A stretch of 24,685 nucleotides of DNA from Baffinella frigidus (taxonomy: Eukaryota; Cryptophyceae; Cryptomonadales; Baffinellaceae): the NCBI GenBank assembly GCA_026770585.1, contig MU646409.1, positions 659,942-684,626 on the forward strand. The letters run 5' to 3'. Positions 1 through 13,320 of the stretch are shown one piece after another; within the stretch, counting starts at the first letter, position 1, and each line of letters starts with the position of its first letter. The translations under genes were made by a program, and so were the position numbers. The notes under the pieces are model-generated. The model was not told the origin of the DNA, searched no databases, and was given only the letters and a program-made list of their open reading frames with translations.

Positions 1-44
1 GAGAGGGAGAGAGGGAGAGAGGGAGAGAGGGAGAGAGGGAGAGA
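1..44. repeat. GA-rich 8-mer tandem repeat
   Basis: Tandem copies of an 8-base unit close to GAGAGAGG fill the left edge of the window. The repeat lies in the intron just downstream (gene sense) of the last exon visible here; on the gene strand it is a pyrimidine (CT) run. Confidence 0.9.
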
Positions 45-63
45 TGGAGAGGGGGGCGGGTAC

Positions 64-144
64 CATAAGGATGATGGCGCAGAGATGGAAGCCCGGGCGG
101 GCGGTCTCGTGGAACCAGATGTCGTTTTTCGTCCTCTCTTCCGC
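64..144 (-). CDS. Channel exon: loop after S1 and possible start of S2
   Basis: 27 codons in phase 0, reading AEERTKNDIWFHETARPG and then FHLCAIILM. The acceptor is CTCTGCAG|G and the donor ATG|GTACCC. The hydrophobic end FHLCAIILM fits the beginning of the second membrane helix of IP3 receptors, and the preceding charged stretch fits the lumenal S1-S2 loop. It is the last coding exon on this side of the window; the rest of the channel must lie further left. The assignment to S2 is inference from order and hydrophobicity. Confidence 0.7.
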
Positions 145-3100
145 CTGCAGAGGTGCTGTGGTTCACCAGGTGCTGGCACGCACATGCTACATAGAGAGAG
201 CGAGAAAGAGAGAGAGCGAGAGACCGATACATATTGAGAAAGCGAGAGAAACAGAGAGATATGAAGAGAGAGAGAGAGAGGCCCTCGTGACATCCGGGGC
301 GATGCGGAGCATCTCTCCCGCGCGAGAGAGGACATCCAGGGGCGCGGAGCGCATGTCTGGACAGAGGCTTGGAGCGTTGCGAGAGAGCGACATGGATGCA
401 TGTGGGTGCGGGGTGGAGGGGCGAGCCTGGGCGAGGTGAGCGGTGTAGGGTTCTCTTCGCCAGAATGGCACGTACGAGCCCAGCACCAGGATCGAGTGCA
501 CCTGCTCCATTAGGTTTAGGGTTTAGGGTTCAGGGCCATGGTTCCTAAGTGATCCAGGGTCCTAAACCCTGAATGCCACCCCAATGATATCAGCACACGG
601 GATGCAGGTTTCCGTGCCACAATAATCGGGCTCAGCACGCAGATGCCAGCTGCTCAAAACCCTGCACGAGATCAAGACGCCACCGTGATTCAGAAAGCTG
701 GTGGCACGCGATGTGCGACGCCAAATCATGTGAGATGGAAATGGAATTGATGTGAGATGGATGTGATGTGAGATGGAAGTGGTGTGAGATGGAATTGAAG
801 TGAGATGGAATTGATGTGAGATGTAATTGATGTGAGATGGAATTGATGCGAGAGGGTGTCGAAGTAAGATGGAGGTGCAGTGAGAGGGTCCTGAAGGGAG
901 GTGGAAATGGAGATCACCGCGATGGCCAGACGGAACGAGATTTCGCAGATCATATCCCACCTGTCCAGGAGTCAAATTCATTCATAAAAAAAAACGTGTC
1001 AGGGTGGACGACCTAATTATGGCATGAATTTAATGCCGGCCTTCCGTATCAGCCTACCGTGATTCATACCGTAGCACCCTACGGACTGCCGTAATCAGGT
1101 TGATGCCGGAATTAGGGTCTCGACACCCAACTCTCCGCGAGTGTTGAGCGCAGGTGCACGTTTTTGGGAACATCCTTTATCGGTGTATGCAACTAACCGT
1201 ACACTTCTTGACCAATGCACTACAGAGGTCTTCGCTTGGTGGGAAGGATGGGGCACGCTTCGAAGTCAGGACGGGGCACGTTTCACGGGGGAATGAGAGG
1301 GCGCGACTTTGCGAGAACGCCTTGAGGTATGGGATGCTGGACTATGCTCGCTTCACGGGAGGCGAGGGCAAGCTTCAAGAGGCTCGGGCGGAGGAGAGGG
1401 CTTGATGGGCGTGGGTCGGGCAATGTTGAATGGACAGCAAGGTCGGGGGGGCGACTTGGTGACGGAGAAGGCGAGGATGGACGCGCGGACGCGAGACTGG
1501 TGCTGCTCGCGATCGATGAGGCGTATCATGTTCGCCAGGTACTGCTGGTTCTTCTGGTCCGGGTCGAACAGGTCGTTGCATTCGTACCTGCGACACGGAA
1601 CCCACTCTCAATCTCTCGAGTCAGCGCGTGCTGCGTCACTGTCAATCTCTCTTGTTGCATGCTGCTTGACAGCGTACCACAATCAACCACAGTTGTGCTT
1701 GACATAGACAGGCCGGTAACGACAGTGGTGCTTCACTTCACAGTCAATCTCTCTATCTCTCTCTCTCTCGCATGCATCGCATACACGCGTCTCTGGTTCC
1801 CCCCCTGGCCGTCCCTTGGCACGCGCACGCACACCACACGGCGATGGATGGTGCAAGGCGACGCTGGCATGATCGCGCAGACGATTGACGCGCTGCAAGG
1901 CGACGACACGGGGGTGGGGGGGAGGCGGAAGGACATTGCGGCGAAGGGCTTGTCGAGCGCCCCCCCGGGAATGCAGCTCTCGGGCAGCACGAAGAACACC
2001 TGCCACGCCACGCGAGTCATCAAGAGGGTCGTCCAATTGAGAGAGTCGTCGCATTCAGGGAGGCCAGCAACAATATCTGGCAGGACCCAGCCACAAACTT
2101 CCGAACATCAGCAACCGCGACCGCATCTGTGGGGAGCGAGCTGCAGATATGCGCGGCTGTGCTGCTTGAACGCTGCAACTCACTTGGGGAGAGAGGCGAG
2201 GGGAGATGGAAGAGGAGATGAGGGAGATGGGAGAGGAGAGACTCGAGAGGGGAGACGGGAGATTGCAGAGGGGATAGGGTGATCACCCGCTCGAGGCGAG
2301 TCTGGCGGACGATCTCAACGAAGCCAGTTCGGACCTCGAAGAAATGCGCGGCCTTCTTGTGCCTGCCGCATCCCACTTTGATCAATGCCCTACTTTGACC
2401 ACTTTGATCAATGCCCTACATGTTTCGCCCCGCGGGTTCTAGCACTCAGCAAGGTGTGCGTCGGTGTGCGTCAAGCACGGTGTAAGGTGTGAATCGATGT
2501 GCGCAAGTTGTGGGTCGGCAGACAGCCCGCGAAGGCCGTTGAGCAGTCGTGCGTTCCGACTGGACAGGCTGCTCTCAGCCCGTTATCCTATGCAAGTGGA
2601 ACAGACGCGGCACGCCTCGAGGGGGAAGGCAGACCGGACGAGGCAGGGTTCGATGAACTCGCCTCTTTCGTCGTACGCCAGAAGGTACTTCATCAGGAAG
2701 TAGTACCTGCATCAATGAGAGTCATTCAGGCCGCCTTGTCAACCATCGATTCCCAGTGGTCAATGGTGCGTCAACAACAGCAGTCAAAACCCGGATTGGG
2801 AGTGTGTGGCCTGCCACAGAACAGAATGGGCGCATGTCCTGACGCACCGACATGGTACGAAATGCATTCACGGGAGGAGCCCCCAGGACGGACGGAATGC
2901 GTCAACCGGAAGGCGTCATCAAGGTCCATCTCTCTGTGTGAAAGAGAGAGCGAGATAGAGAGAGCGAGATAGAGAGAGATAGCGAGAGATAGCGAGAGAG
3001 AGCGAGAGCTAGCGAGAGAGAGCGAGATATAGCGAGAGATAGCGAGAGATAGCGAGAGAGAGCGAGATAGAGCGAGAGAGAGCGAGAGATAGCAGTGGGG

Positions 3101-6100
3101 CTGACAACCGACGTTGCATGCACCAACGGCTCAAATGCGGTCCCCATGAATCCTTGCATGGGGAGCGTCGCTTGGCTCGCAACCCAGGAATGATCAGTTT
3201 CTGCGGACCCCTCCGGTCGACGTGACGCCAGTGTGCCGATTTCGGGGACTCTGCCGTGTACCAGTGTGCACGTGACTCATGCATTGCGCTCAGTGCAGAA
3301 ATGTGACTCTGCGCTCAGTGCAGGCATACGCATTGAATCGTGGGGAACGGAACCGGGGAGAAGTGCCCAAAAGGTTTGGTTTGGCTGGGAACTGACTGGA
3401 TGCCTTCGTCGCGCAGTTGGGAGTAGTCGAGAATCTCCGACCCCCGCATCATCGCCAGATGGCACTTGCTCATCTGCGGAAGAGACAAAAACGTTTGAGT
3501 GTGCCACGGCACCACCTCACCGCCTTCTTGAAATCACCAGGCCCAACCCCCAAAATCGGCTTGGTATCCAGACCTTCCCCCCGTTCACGTGCAAAGGCAA
3601 AACCAAGCGTCCTTCTTGAAATTACCCAACCCCCAGAATCAACCTCATACCCAGACCCCCCCCCACACAACAGCACCAACTGGACCCACCCACCCACCCA
3701 ACCACCCCACCCACACCCAACCACCTACCCACCCATCCCCATACAAACGCGCGTTCTCTCGCATGCCCTACCCCACTCTCTTTGTTGGACGCACCTGAGT
3801 CGAGATGGCGGACCACTGGACAGTAGTGAGCATCTTGTCGGGAATGGATGTGGACTCGACGCCTTCGAGAAACGAGAGGAGAGCTGTCGTCACCGCATCC
3901 TTCAACCTGCAAATGGCAGAGACAATCAGAAAGGTCATGATCCAAGGGAGAAGGGGCACGGCGGGGTGAAAGTGACTGGAGAGCACGCCCCGATGAGTGG
4001 GCGACGCGAGAATGTCAAGGCATGGACAGCACGGCACTTCACACGGCGTGGACAGCAAGTGCAAACAATGACGCTTCTTTCGCACAAACAGTCACCCATT
4101 CGTGTCGATCGTGTCAGTTTAAAAGTCCCGCCAAACACCAGCGGAAGGCCCACAATCGCGCGTGTGAAACATGTGCTGGGGCGAGAGGCAAAACTGCACT
4201 TGCAAAACCGCACATGCGTTGCGAGAGGGGCACGAACCTGGAGCGAAGGCGGTTGCGAGCCTTGAAATCGAGGGAGACCAGACCGTTGCGGTTCTCAGGC
4301 TCCTCCACCTTGATGCTCATCTTCCTCGAAGAGGGGGTCTTGAGGTTCATTTTCTTTGAAGAGGGGTTGGGAGGCTCTTCGAAGTAGACTTTCCCGAAAA
4401 TACGATCCCCGAGATCGATCAACCCTGCAGGGAGGTTAAGTCAACTGCACATCAACTTTAGACCGAGTATTTACAATTCTAATCGGGCGCATGGCTGTTC
4501 ACCGCCCGCCCGCCCAAGGTTATTATAAACAGCATTCGCGAGCGTGGGACCAAACCGTGACAGCAAGCCAACGGCGTCATAGCCCGCAAGCAAATAAACC
4601 ACCACGCTACACCTTGTTGAGCTACCACGCTACCCCCTGGTCAGCTCACACACAACAGTAAGTAGTGCAAGGGTGTTGATGGGTGTGGGGGCGTGCCAGC
4701 ATGGGCGACAGAGTCCTGATTCGCGTGGTTGGGTCCGCGCATCGCCTCGCCAAGCATCAGGAACCCCCGGATCGCACCCTCCACCACCACCAGATCTCCC
4801 ACCTGATCCACCACGTTTTTCAGTCATTTTTCAGGCCGGAGGCAAGCGCCCAAGAATGTCGTCTAGGAACTGCGTTTTGCGGTTTGCGGTGTAGGCTGAC
4901 GGGGTGTGGGACGCAGGGTTGAAGGAGGGGGGCTAGGTACCTGGAAAGCCGCCATCACCTCAAATATCAAAGCTTGCATGCGTCCTCATGTGCTGCATTC
5001 CACTTTGCACACCACTATGAATCTCACGATTATATGGGTACCCGCGAAAGATGATGAATGGGTGGAGGGTCGGGCCCTCCGGAAGCTGGATGGACGTGGT
5101 GGGTGATGGGAGGGGTGGGTAGATAGATACCTGGATGGCCTCCATGAGCTCAGGCTCGAGAGCCACCAGGTACTTCACAATCTCTTCCAGGAAGTTGATT
5201 GACACCTGATTTAGGTTCGGGGTTAACCGCGGGCGAGCAGAGTCTCGAGGACTGCCTAACCCTGAAACAACGGGATTGCTTGCCCGCCCCTGCTCGCTGC
5301 CACCAGGTTGCTGTGTCCCGCACGGACACTCGTTCGCATGTGGAGCAACTGGCTATTGCCAGTTGATGTGCAAACGCAGTGCAAGAGCATCTGGCAAGAG
5401 ACAGAGGAACAAGAGATGGGTTCAGGACCTTGTTCAGCTTCTGGTTCCGCAGAATGTTCTGCATTTTGGGGGGTTGAGGTTCAGACGGTTATGGTTTCGG
5501 GTGTGTGGTTTAGGGTTTCAGGTGTATGGGTTCGGGTGTGTATCGTTTTGGGTTTGGGCGTTGGGGTTTACGGTTTGGGGTTTAGGGTTTAGGGTCAAGG
5601 TTTAGGGTGTAGGATTTTGACCTGAAGCTGCACGTGCTGCCCCATGCACATCCGCCTGCGGGTCGAGGCGTAGGTGTCATTGAGCATGCGTTGTTTCTTG
5701 GAAAGGTCACAGGAACAGGGAAACGTTTTTTTTAGGGCAAGAGACGCGATGGAAACAGGAAGTTGCGGGTACCGCATGAACTTGATGAGTTCGGTGATGG
5801 AGCGAAGGTTGGATCCGAGCGAAGGCGCCACCACGTCCTCCATCACCAGGCCTGCCGTCAGATCCAACTTACTCCCGTGCTCTCAAAAACTTGGTCTCAG
5901 TAGCCGTCCGTATCAACGATTTCCGGTACCAAACCAAGGAAAGTGACGCCCTATAAGTACAGAATGGCTCCAACGCCCCCCTGAATGAGAGATGGCGCAA
6001 CAGGTTCTGCTCATCCATGCTCATAGAATGGCCCCGACGACCCCCGTGCCCAAGGGATTCGATGAAACTGATTGACCTGGTTCTGAAAAAAAACAAGGCC

Positions 6101-9100
6101 TCACTACAGAGACGGAATTGCTTTGCGAGAGTAGGAGGTGAGTGCATGTGCCCGGGCGGGGGAGGCAGGTGGCCGGGCGAGGGGGGTACCCGCTGCCTCC
6201 TTGGCGGTGCGCTCTGCCCAGTACTGTTTGATCCGCCGCTTCTGTGCTTTCAGCGTCGCCACCGAATCCGCCAGCACCTTTTTCGTGTCAGGGTCAGGAG
6301 GCGTCACGGGTTTTCCGTTTTCCCGGTTCTCACCCGAGACCCTCAGAGATCGCGGCCGTGCAACTCCATAGGATGTCATCGCCCCTCGCACGCGTTCGCT
6401 CGAGGCGGGCCAGGGATCGGGGGGGGAGGGAGGGTACCAGGGTGTCGCGCCTGCCTGTGGGCCTGTCACGGCACTATCGCTGCCGCTCATGTGCTGTGAC
6501 GCCTTCAACGTGAGGCACCCTAGGCAAGGAATGTCCTACTGAATGATCAGGTGCACATGAGGTGCAGAGGCACAGTGGCCTAATGCCGCTACGGGGCGGA
6601 ATTGAGCGACTCGTCAAGTGATGAGGTGTTTCGGCAGAAAGGAGCTCTCAGGCACACCTGTTCAATCTGCCGGAAGAAGCGCTGGGAGGCAGACTGTGAC
6701 AAGATCCCCGCCAGCATGTCTTGCGCCACCTGCGGGGAATCCCGAACACCCGATATCGATCAGAAGCACACACGGGGGTGTTGGTACGCCTGGTTTTGAT
6801 GCGCTAGCATCAGGGGTGCACACGAGGGTTGATACGCCAGCACGGGGGGTCGCTAAAAAACAGGGGTTGACAAGAGAGGATGATGTTGTTGCCGGCAATG
6901 CGTCTCACTGGATCTGCAATTATCGTCGAGGCGAAGCAGACAGACAATGCAGAACAGTAGAGGAAAGGGTGGGGGTGCAAGGGGAGGAAAGCGGGGAGAC
7001 GAGGGCGAGGAAGCGACCGTGCAGCCGCCTTCGAGAAGGGTCACGCCCAGCATCAATGCCGCCAGGATGATGTCTTTGTTGTCAGAGGACCTGCCAGATA
7101 GGGTAACGGTCAACTCATTCCATTCGTGTTTCTCAAGGCGGATGCGCGTGATACAGTGGTGCGAGCAGGCACGCTGTTTGTCGCACCAGGAGCGTGAGAT
7201 GGCACGCAACAGGTCGTGCTTCGAGAACCGCTGTCCATGCACACCAGCCCCTTCTATGGTGGTTTTGCCAAACAAGGTGCAAACAGGTTGCAGGCCTCGA
7301 GCAAAAGAGGAGCAGGGAGGGAGGGTACATGCACGCTACGACGAGGTCGACGCATCCGAGTTTGGCAAGCTTGCCCTGCGACCGCGATCACCAACAGCAC
7401 ATCAGCCGAACCAACCCCCCACATTCAATTCCCCTCATGCACGGGGCCAAAAGTGTGCACACACGGTCTCAGTTCTTGCTCCTAAAAATTATCACTGGAG
7501 GGAATCTGGAGGACTTCCTGGGAGGTTGTGGCTAAAATCCAAGCACGTGCTTCAAACAGACCGGACTCCACGGATTCCCCGATATTTCCAACTCCACTGT
7601 GCCAGGATCTCTGCAAAGGACCTCTAAATCACGCATTTGCGCCAAGTGACGATATTGTTCGCCAAAGAACATCTTTGTTTCGCCATCGCAAAGTCAAAGG
7701 ATCGTGTCCCGCCTTTGTTCACATCACCAGTCAAGAGAGTCAAACCCCAAGGGATGGCAAGCGTTCGACAACTTAGCAAGAACTCAAAAACTTAAGACCT
7801 GGAGGACGATAAAGTTGAAGGATTCGGCCTCGACGGCAGAAGGCGGATCGTTTTCCAGCAGCCTCTCGTACTCCCGTTCCTGATCACACCAACCAACACC
7901 GCCCCGGTTCACACAAAACATCGGCCCGGTTCACACCCCTCAGGGGTTACATGCAGCAGGATTGACACGCGGCACGGTTCACACGCATCAGAGATCGCGT
8001 GCGCACACGCGGCTGCCAGCAAAGCATCCGCGCATTTCGGTGCCAGTGTGCAGCGTGGATGGGGTGCCTGGGTCTGGAGGGTGCTGCCCGGAGAGTCTGG
8101 CTGGAGATACAGAATCGCGCGCACCACCTGCCACCGGGAACACCCGATTTCATTTGACATCCGATTTGATTGGATTTGATTCGATGCAGGAGAGCAGACA
8201 GAAGGCCCTGCGGATTCGCGTGCCAGAACAAGTGCTGCAACTCAAACCACCATTTACCAAGATTGCTAGTACAGACACAAAGGGTTGGTTGCATGTCGAT
8301 TGCGCACGTATTGCGATCGGGGGCTGCACGGCGCAGGGCGCAACACAGCCAGCAGGCGCAAGCCCCAGGTGCCTGAATTTCTCGCTCTGCCTCAGTCGGC
8401 TTCTCTCACTATTCTCAAGTTGACATCCTGGGTCAACATCTCTCAGACATATCCCCCAACTCCTAATCGATAACCCGTAAGTCCGGATACCTTGAGACCA
8501 TTGAGTTGAACAAGGCGATCGCAATGCTCGTCGCAAACCAGCTGCATGAACTCCTGCTCCCGTTTCGCGATTAGCCTTTCGTTGCAGGGCGTTGACGCTT
8601 ATGGCGCTGGGTAGCGTCGAGGGTTATAGCGTTGGGTAGAGTTTATAGTTATAGCGATGGGGAGGCAGGGTTCAGGGGGGACTGGCATGAGCTGCATGAC
8701 CTGCCCTCAATAATTTAATATCGACGCAATATTGAATACAATCGTGTGAGTAGCCAAGCCCTCAGTGCGAGTAGCCCTCTGCATGGAACCCGCACCCCAC
8801 TCCCTGAACTCTGGCACGAAAACAGGTTGTGAGGACGGCGCTGCCCTCTGGCAGAACAAGAACAATGCGAAAACAGAGCACGGTCGCCGTCCCGCACGCA
8901 CACGGGAGTGTTCGCAGCATGACGTGCAGTCCCGCAAGCATGTGCGGGGGCCTGCCAATGCCGCGTGCGATCTCGCACGTATCGAGATCGAGACCACTCG
9001 CACGTGCGAGAAAGAACGCTGCAGGGCAAGAGCGTCCCTCGCCGGGAAGGGCAGAGGGAGGAGAAAGGCGGGAAGGGAGGAGGGAGGGAGAGAGAGGCAG

Positions 9101-12100
9101 AGGGGGCGAGACCTTGAGGATGACGTAGTTACTGTTCAGGATTGTCTTGCGATCCCCGAGCATCCGTGCCTGTCACGTCCCCCCGATAATCAGCGATCAG
9201 ACAACTCGCATCACCGATTAGTCAACCTGAGCGTGCGCGGCAACCTGAGTGTACCAGGCTCGGCCGGAGCGAGTTCCGAGATAAGGGCGCAACGACGGAT
9301 GCTACCAGGGTCCCACCGGTCTACGGGCGGATACACGGCCGTGGTCTGTACGCGACGAAGGACACCAACGTGTGTGGCTGTCCTAGGCACAGGGACGAAC
9401 CTGGTCGCGTGCTCCAATACACCACATCTCACCAGACGTCCATCTTTACGATTCTCAGTTTTTAAAAAGAAATTTTAGGCCCTGAATGTACAAACCGGCA
9501 TAATGGCTCCAACGCCCCCCCTGAATCCGAGATACAGGTCATGAGGGTCCCAGCAGAAAGCGGTGGTACCATGTCGAAGATGGAGGCGTTCATCATCTTG
9601 GTGCTATCAGACTCGTCCATTTCCAACTCCAGGTTGTGAGCGAAGTGCACCTTGAAGTTCTTCCACCCCTCATGGAACCTGCTCCCGACACAACCACTTA
9701 GCCACGAATCCACACAACCGCTTCGCCGCAGATCCACGTAACCACAGGTCCGTGAGGTGTTGATGGAGCCATGCGCCACATGTCAAAAAGAGCGGCTGAG
9801 CGCCCTGGCCTCGTGTGAACGGAGCGCCGATGCCCAACATGCAAGTGCACCCCGTTCCAACAAGCAAGCAGTCCGATCCGAACAAGGCCCCTTGTATTGA
9901 GGCGTGGAACGCGAGGAAGCACGCACCGAGTCTCCTTGGTCTGCGGGACAGTCTCGCGCGGCTGCTCTTTCTTGTCATCCCCCATACCGAGTGCCTGCGG
10001 GGAAAAGAGTGTCACACGAAAATCCGTGTGAAGCACAACTCGAGGAGGGTACAGCCGCGGAGGCAAGGAAACCGGTTCCGCACCGGCTTTGCAGAGTGGA
10101 TATCACTATTCGAGCGAAACGTCACCACATCGTTCTCGGAACGAGGGTCGGTGTCTCCGAGCGGGGTACAGACCAACGCAAGGACGAGGATGATGCTCTC
10201 TCGGGCAGGCGCGTGCGCGCTGGTTGGTGCAGGCACTCCTCACAGACATGGCACGCAGGCAGGCGAGAGGAGGGGTATGCACCTTCGCAGCGTCGAAGAC
10301 GAAAGTTGGCCGAATCGACCCTGTTCTGCTCAGGCTCTTTTCTCGCGAAGGCACTCTGCGGTTGCCATTGCCCGTGGAAGAGTCGGAGTGCTGGACGCTG
10401 GCAGGGCGCCCCCTCAGGCGAGGTGACTCATGGGGGACCGGAGGTGGTGCGTTGCGTGGGGCCGAAGTTGTTGACGGCGTTCGGGAGGCGTCGTTCCGCC
10501 CGGTGGTCGGCGCTTCTGCAGTAGACCCCACCTGCGGAACACCACGCACCGACACCCCCAGGTTAACCCCTCACTTCGCTGCCCAGTTTCCGTGTGCTGC
10601 CAAAACATGCCGAGTGTATTGATATGAGGGGGGGGGTGCGGCGCTCGAACCGGTTCCTCGAAGGACATTGCTCTTTCCATTGAAATCCTGCTCCCCATGC
10701 GATATTCCGATTAGCGAGAAAACACGGCGGGTTGGAGCGCTGAAGGGCACTTTGTCTCCGAGAAAACGCAGCGAAGCTTGCGGCCCCAAACTCTCCCGGA
10801 TGGCAAGAAGAGCGGCCGTCGCCACACAGATTCAGAAACATCGCCCGCGGAAAAGGGCACTCTGTCTCCGGCATGACGGGGTCGTGTCCCGCCTACGCAA
10901 AACGCAAGCATCCAACAAAGACGGGAGGTTGGGAGGGCGGCGCACAGTGGTGGAGGCATGGCGGTTTCGGAATCGGACGGTGCCACATACTGCTCACGAG
11001 GACACGCCGCGCTGAGATGCTGGCCTCGTCAGGGTGTTCCCATGTTGTGCCCGCACTAGAGGGGAGCACTCTGCGAAAGGCTAACAGGGACGCGGTCTCA
11101 GAAGGGCTCAATCCTCGTCAAGGAGTAAGCAAAGGGCCTGGGCTGTGAGGTGTGTCCACTTGCAGGCAGGTAGGACAACACGCAACGCTGTATCGTGCGG
11201 CGTCCCAACAGCGCTCATTGCACTACAAGATCCCACTCTCCCACCGAAATGCCGAGTGGGGACAACACGAGAAAGAGAGGCACGGCCAGAAGGTTTCGAT
11301 GGGAAAGGGGGTAAGTCCCTGGCAGACCAGTGCTGCCAGGTACCTGAGACATCTGTCCTGCAGGAGCGGAGGGGAACGGGCCGGCGGGCGTGCTGAGGAG
11401 GCAAGGCGAGGCGAGGGAGAGCAGGAGCGAGATACGGAGCACCAGCGAGGAGAGAGGAGAGAGGAGGAGGGCGAGATGAGGAAGGAGAGGGGGGGCAATC
11501 GGTCGTTCGTCAAGAGCGGATGTGAGGNNNNNNNNNNNNNNNNNNNNNNNNNNNNNNNNNNNNNNNNNNNNNNNNNNNNNNNNNNNNNNNNNNNNNNNNN
11601 NNNNNNNNNNNNNNNNNNNNNNNNNNNNNNNNNNNNNNNNNNNNNNNNNNNNNNNNNNNNNNNNNNNNNNNNNNNNNNNNNNNNNNNNNNNNNNNNNNNN
11701 NNNNNNNNNNNNNNNNNNNNNNNNNNNNNNNNNNNNNNNNNNNNNNNNNNNNNNNNNNNNNNNNNNNNNNNNNNNNNNNNNNNNNNNNNNNNNNNNNNNN
11801 NNNNNNNNNNNNNNNNNNNNNNNNNNNNNNNNNNNNNNNNNNNNNNNNNNNNNNNNNNNNNNNNNNNNNNNNNNNNNNNNNNNNNNNNNNNNNNNNNNNN
11901 NNNNNNNNNNNNNNNNNNNNNNNNNNNNNNNNNNNNNNNNNNNNNNNNNNNNNNNNNNNNNNNNNNNNNNNNNNNNNNNNNNNNNNNNNNNNNNNNNNNN
12001 NNNNNNNNNNNNNNNCGACCTGAAGAGATCGAAGATGGCGCCGCGGAGCAAGGTCGCAAGGGCCTGCTGATCCTCGTTGCCGTTGACCGGATACATGTCC

Positions 12101-13285
12101 GTTCGCGAGAACACCTTGTGAAGCGACTGCCCTCCCGCAGACCACCCATCAGTCACGCGCGCGCGAGCTCCCCCTCAACCACGGGTCCTCGCTCTCATGT
12201 GGTGCAGGAGGACCGAGCGCCAGGGTGGATACAATGCGTGCCCCGCATCGCTCCGCAAGGGTTTGACCAGTGCCGTGGAATCCGCGGTATTTGAACAGTA
12301 TCATTCCGCGCGCTGGCGCACCCGGATACACGTCTCTCGCGAAGCCCTGGTTGGTAGTGGGTGGACACGACACGGGACGTGTCTCGGGACGTGACTCGGA
12401 CGTGGGGGAGCACCACCCTGGACAACGAGACATAAAGAGAGAGAGAAAGAGAGAGGGCGAGAAAGAGAGAGAGATAGAGAGAGAGCGCGAGAGAGAGTGT
12501 GTGTGAGAGAGAGAGACAGAGAGAGAGACCTGGACAACGAGGAGAGCGTACTGAATATGGCAGCCAACATCGTGGCCCCACGCGTCCTTGACCCCCGTGA
12601 AGATGCCCCCCGGAGGAGGCTTGGTCAGCGCCTTGAGCCGGAACGTCAGTGATGCCAGGTCGCGCAGAAACTCCTGCCGCGTTGTGCTTTAGGCATTAGG
12701 GTGCAGGGTTGTTCAGGGTTTGGGGTTCAGGGTTTATGAAAAGCAAGAGGGTGCAGGCAGCGGTCTTGCTTCGGCAGTTGCATCTCCCAGGACCAACCGC
12801 ATGCCTCTCGCACACACACTCTCTCTCGTTCTCTCTCTATCGCTCTCTCTCTCCCGCTCGTTCTCGCTCTCTCTCTTGCGCGCGCGCTCTCTCTATCGAT
12901 CGTTCGCTTTCTCTTACTCACTTTCTCTCTCTGTCTCTCTCTCTCGTTGTTTGTCTCGCATGGCGCTCGCAGGGCCCCACCCCAAGACAAGTCGGCGTCG
13001 GGCCACGCCCGCACGCGCCTCCTGCACCACACCGTCGATCCTGCCTACCTGCGCGCATGTGTCTGGAAGTGTTCCGCCACCCGTCCGGGTGGCCAGGACG
13101 GCCGCCCTCGACGCGTGTGTGTCGCGTGTGTCGCGTGTGTGTCGCGTTTGTGTGACCCGTGTGTGTCGCGTTTGTGTGACCCAGCGCCGCGCACGCGGCA
13201 AGACACCAGTTGATACTCGCGCACGTGCAAGGGTGTGGGAGAGAGAGAGAGAGAGAGAGAAAGCGAGAGCGAGAGCGAGAGAGAA

Positions 13286-13320
<35 letters not shown>

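Noticed and set aside
1329-2282. Long plus-strand open frame of 317 codons
   Set aside because: It runs through two clear minus-strand exons and intron CT repeats; composition is repeat- and GC-driven with no recognisable domain.
3600-3770. CCCACC-rich tract considered as a G-quadruplex or regulatory element
   Set aside because: Only low-complexity C/A sequence inside an intron; no regular G4 spacing was confirmed.
5656-5696. Extension of the RRMC exon to the right (KQRMLNDTYASTR)
   Set aside because: Open, but it breaks phase with the exon at 5773-5851, whereas the CCCGCAG|G acceptor restores both phase and the FLQLLCENHN-like motif.
8105-8140. VVRAILYLQ piece with an AG|G acceptor
   Set aside because: No donor in the required phase 0; neighbours join without it.
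11311-11316. Plus-strand GTAAGT donor-like site
   Set aside because: No plus-strand exon leads into it; isolated hexamers of this kind are expected by chance.
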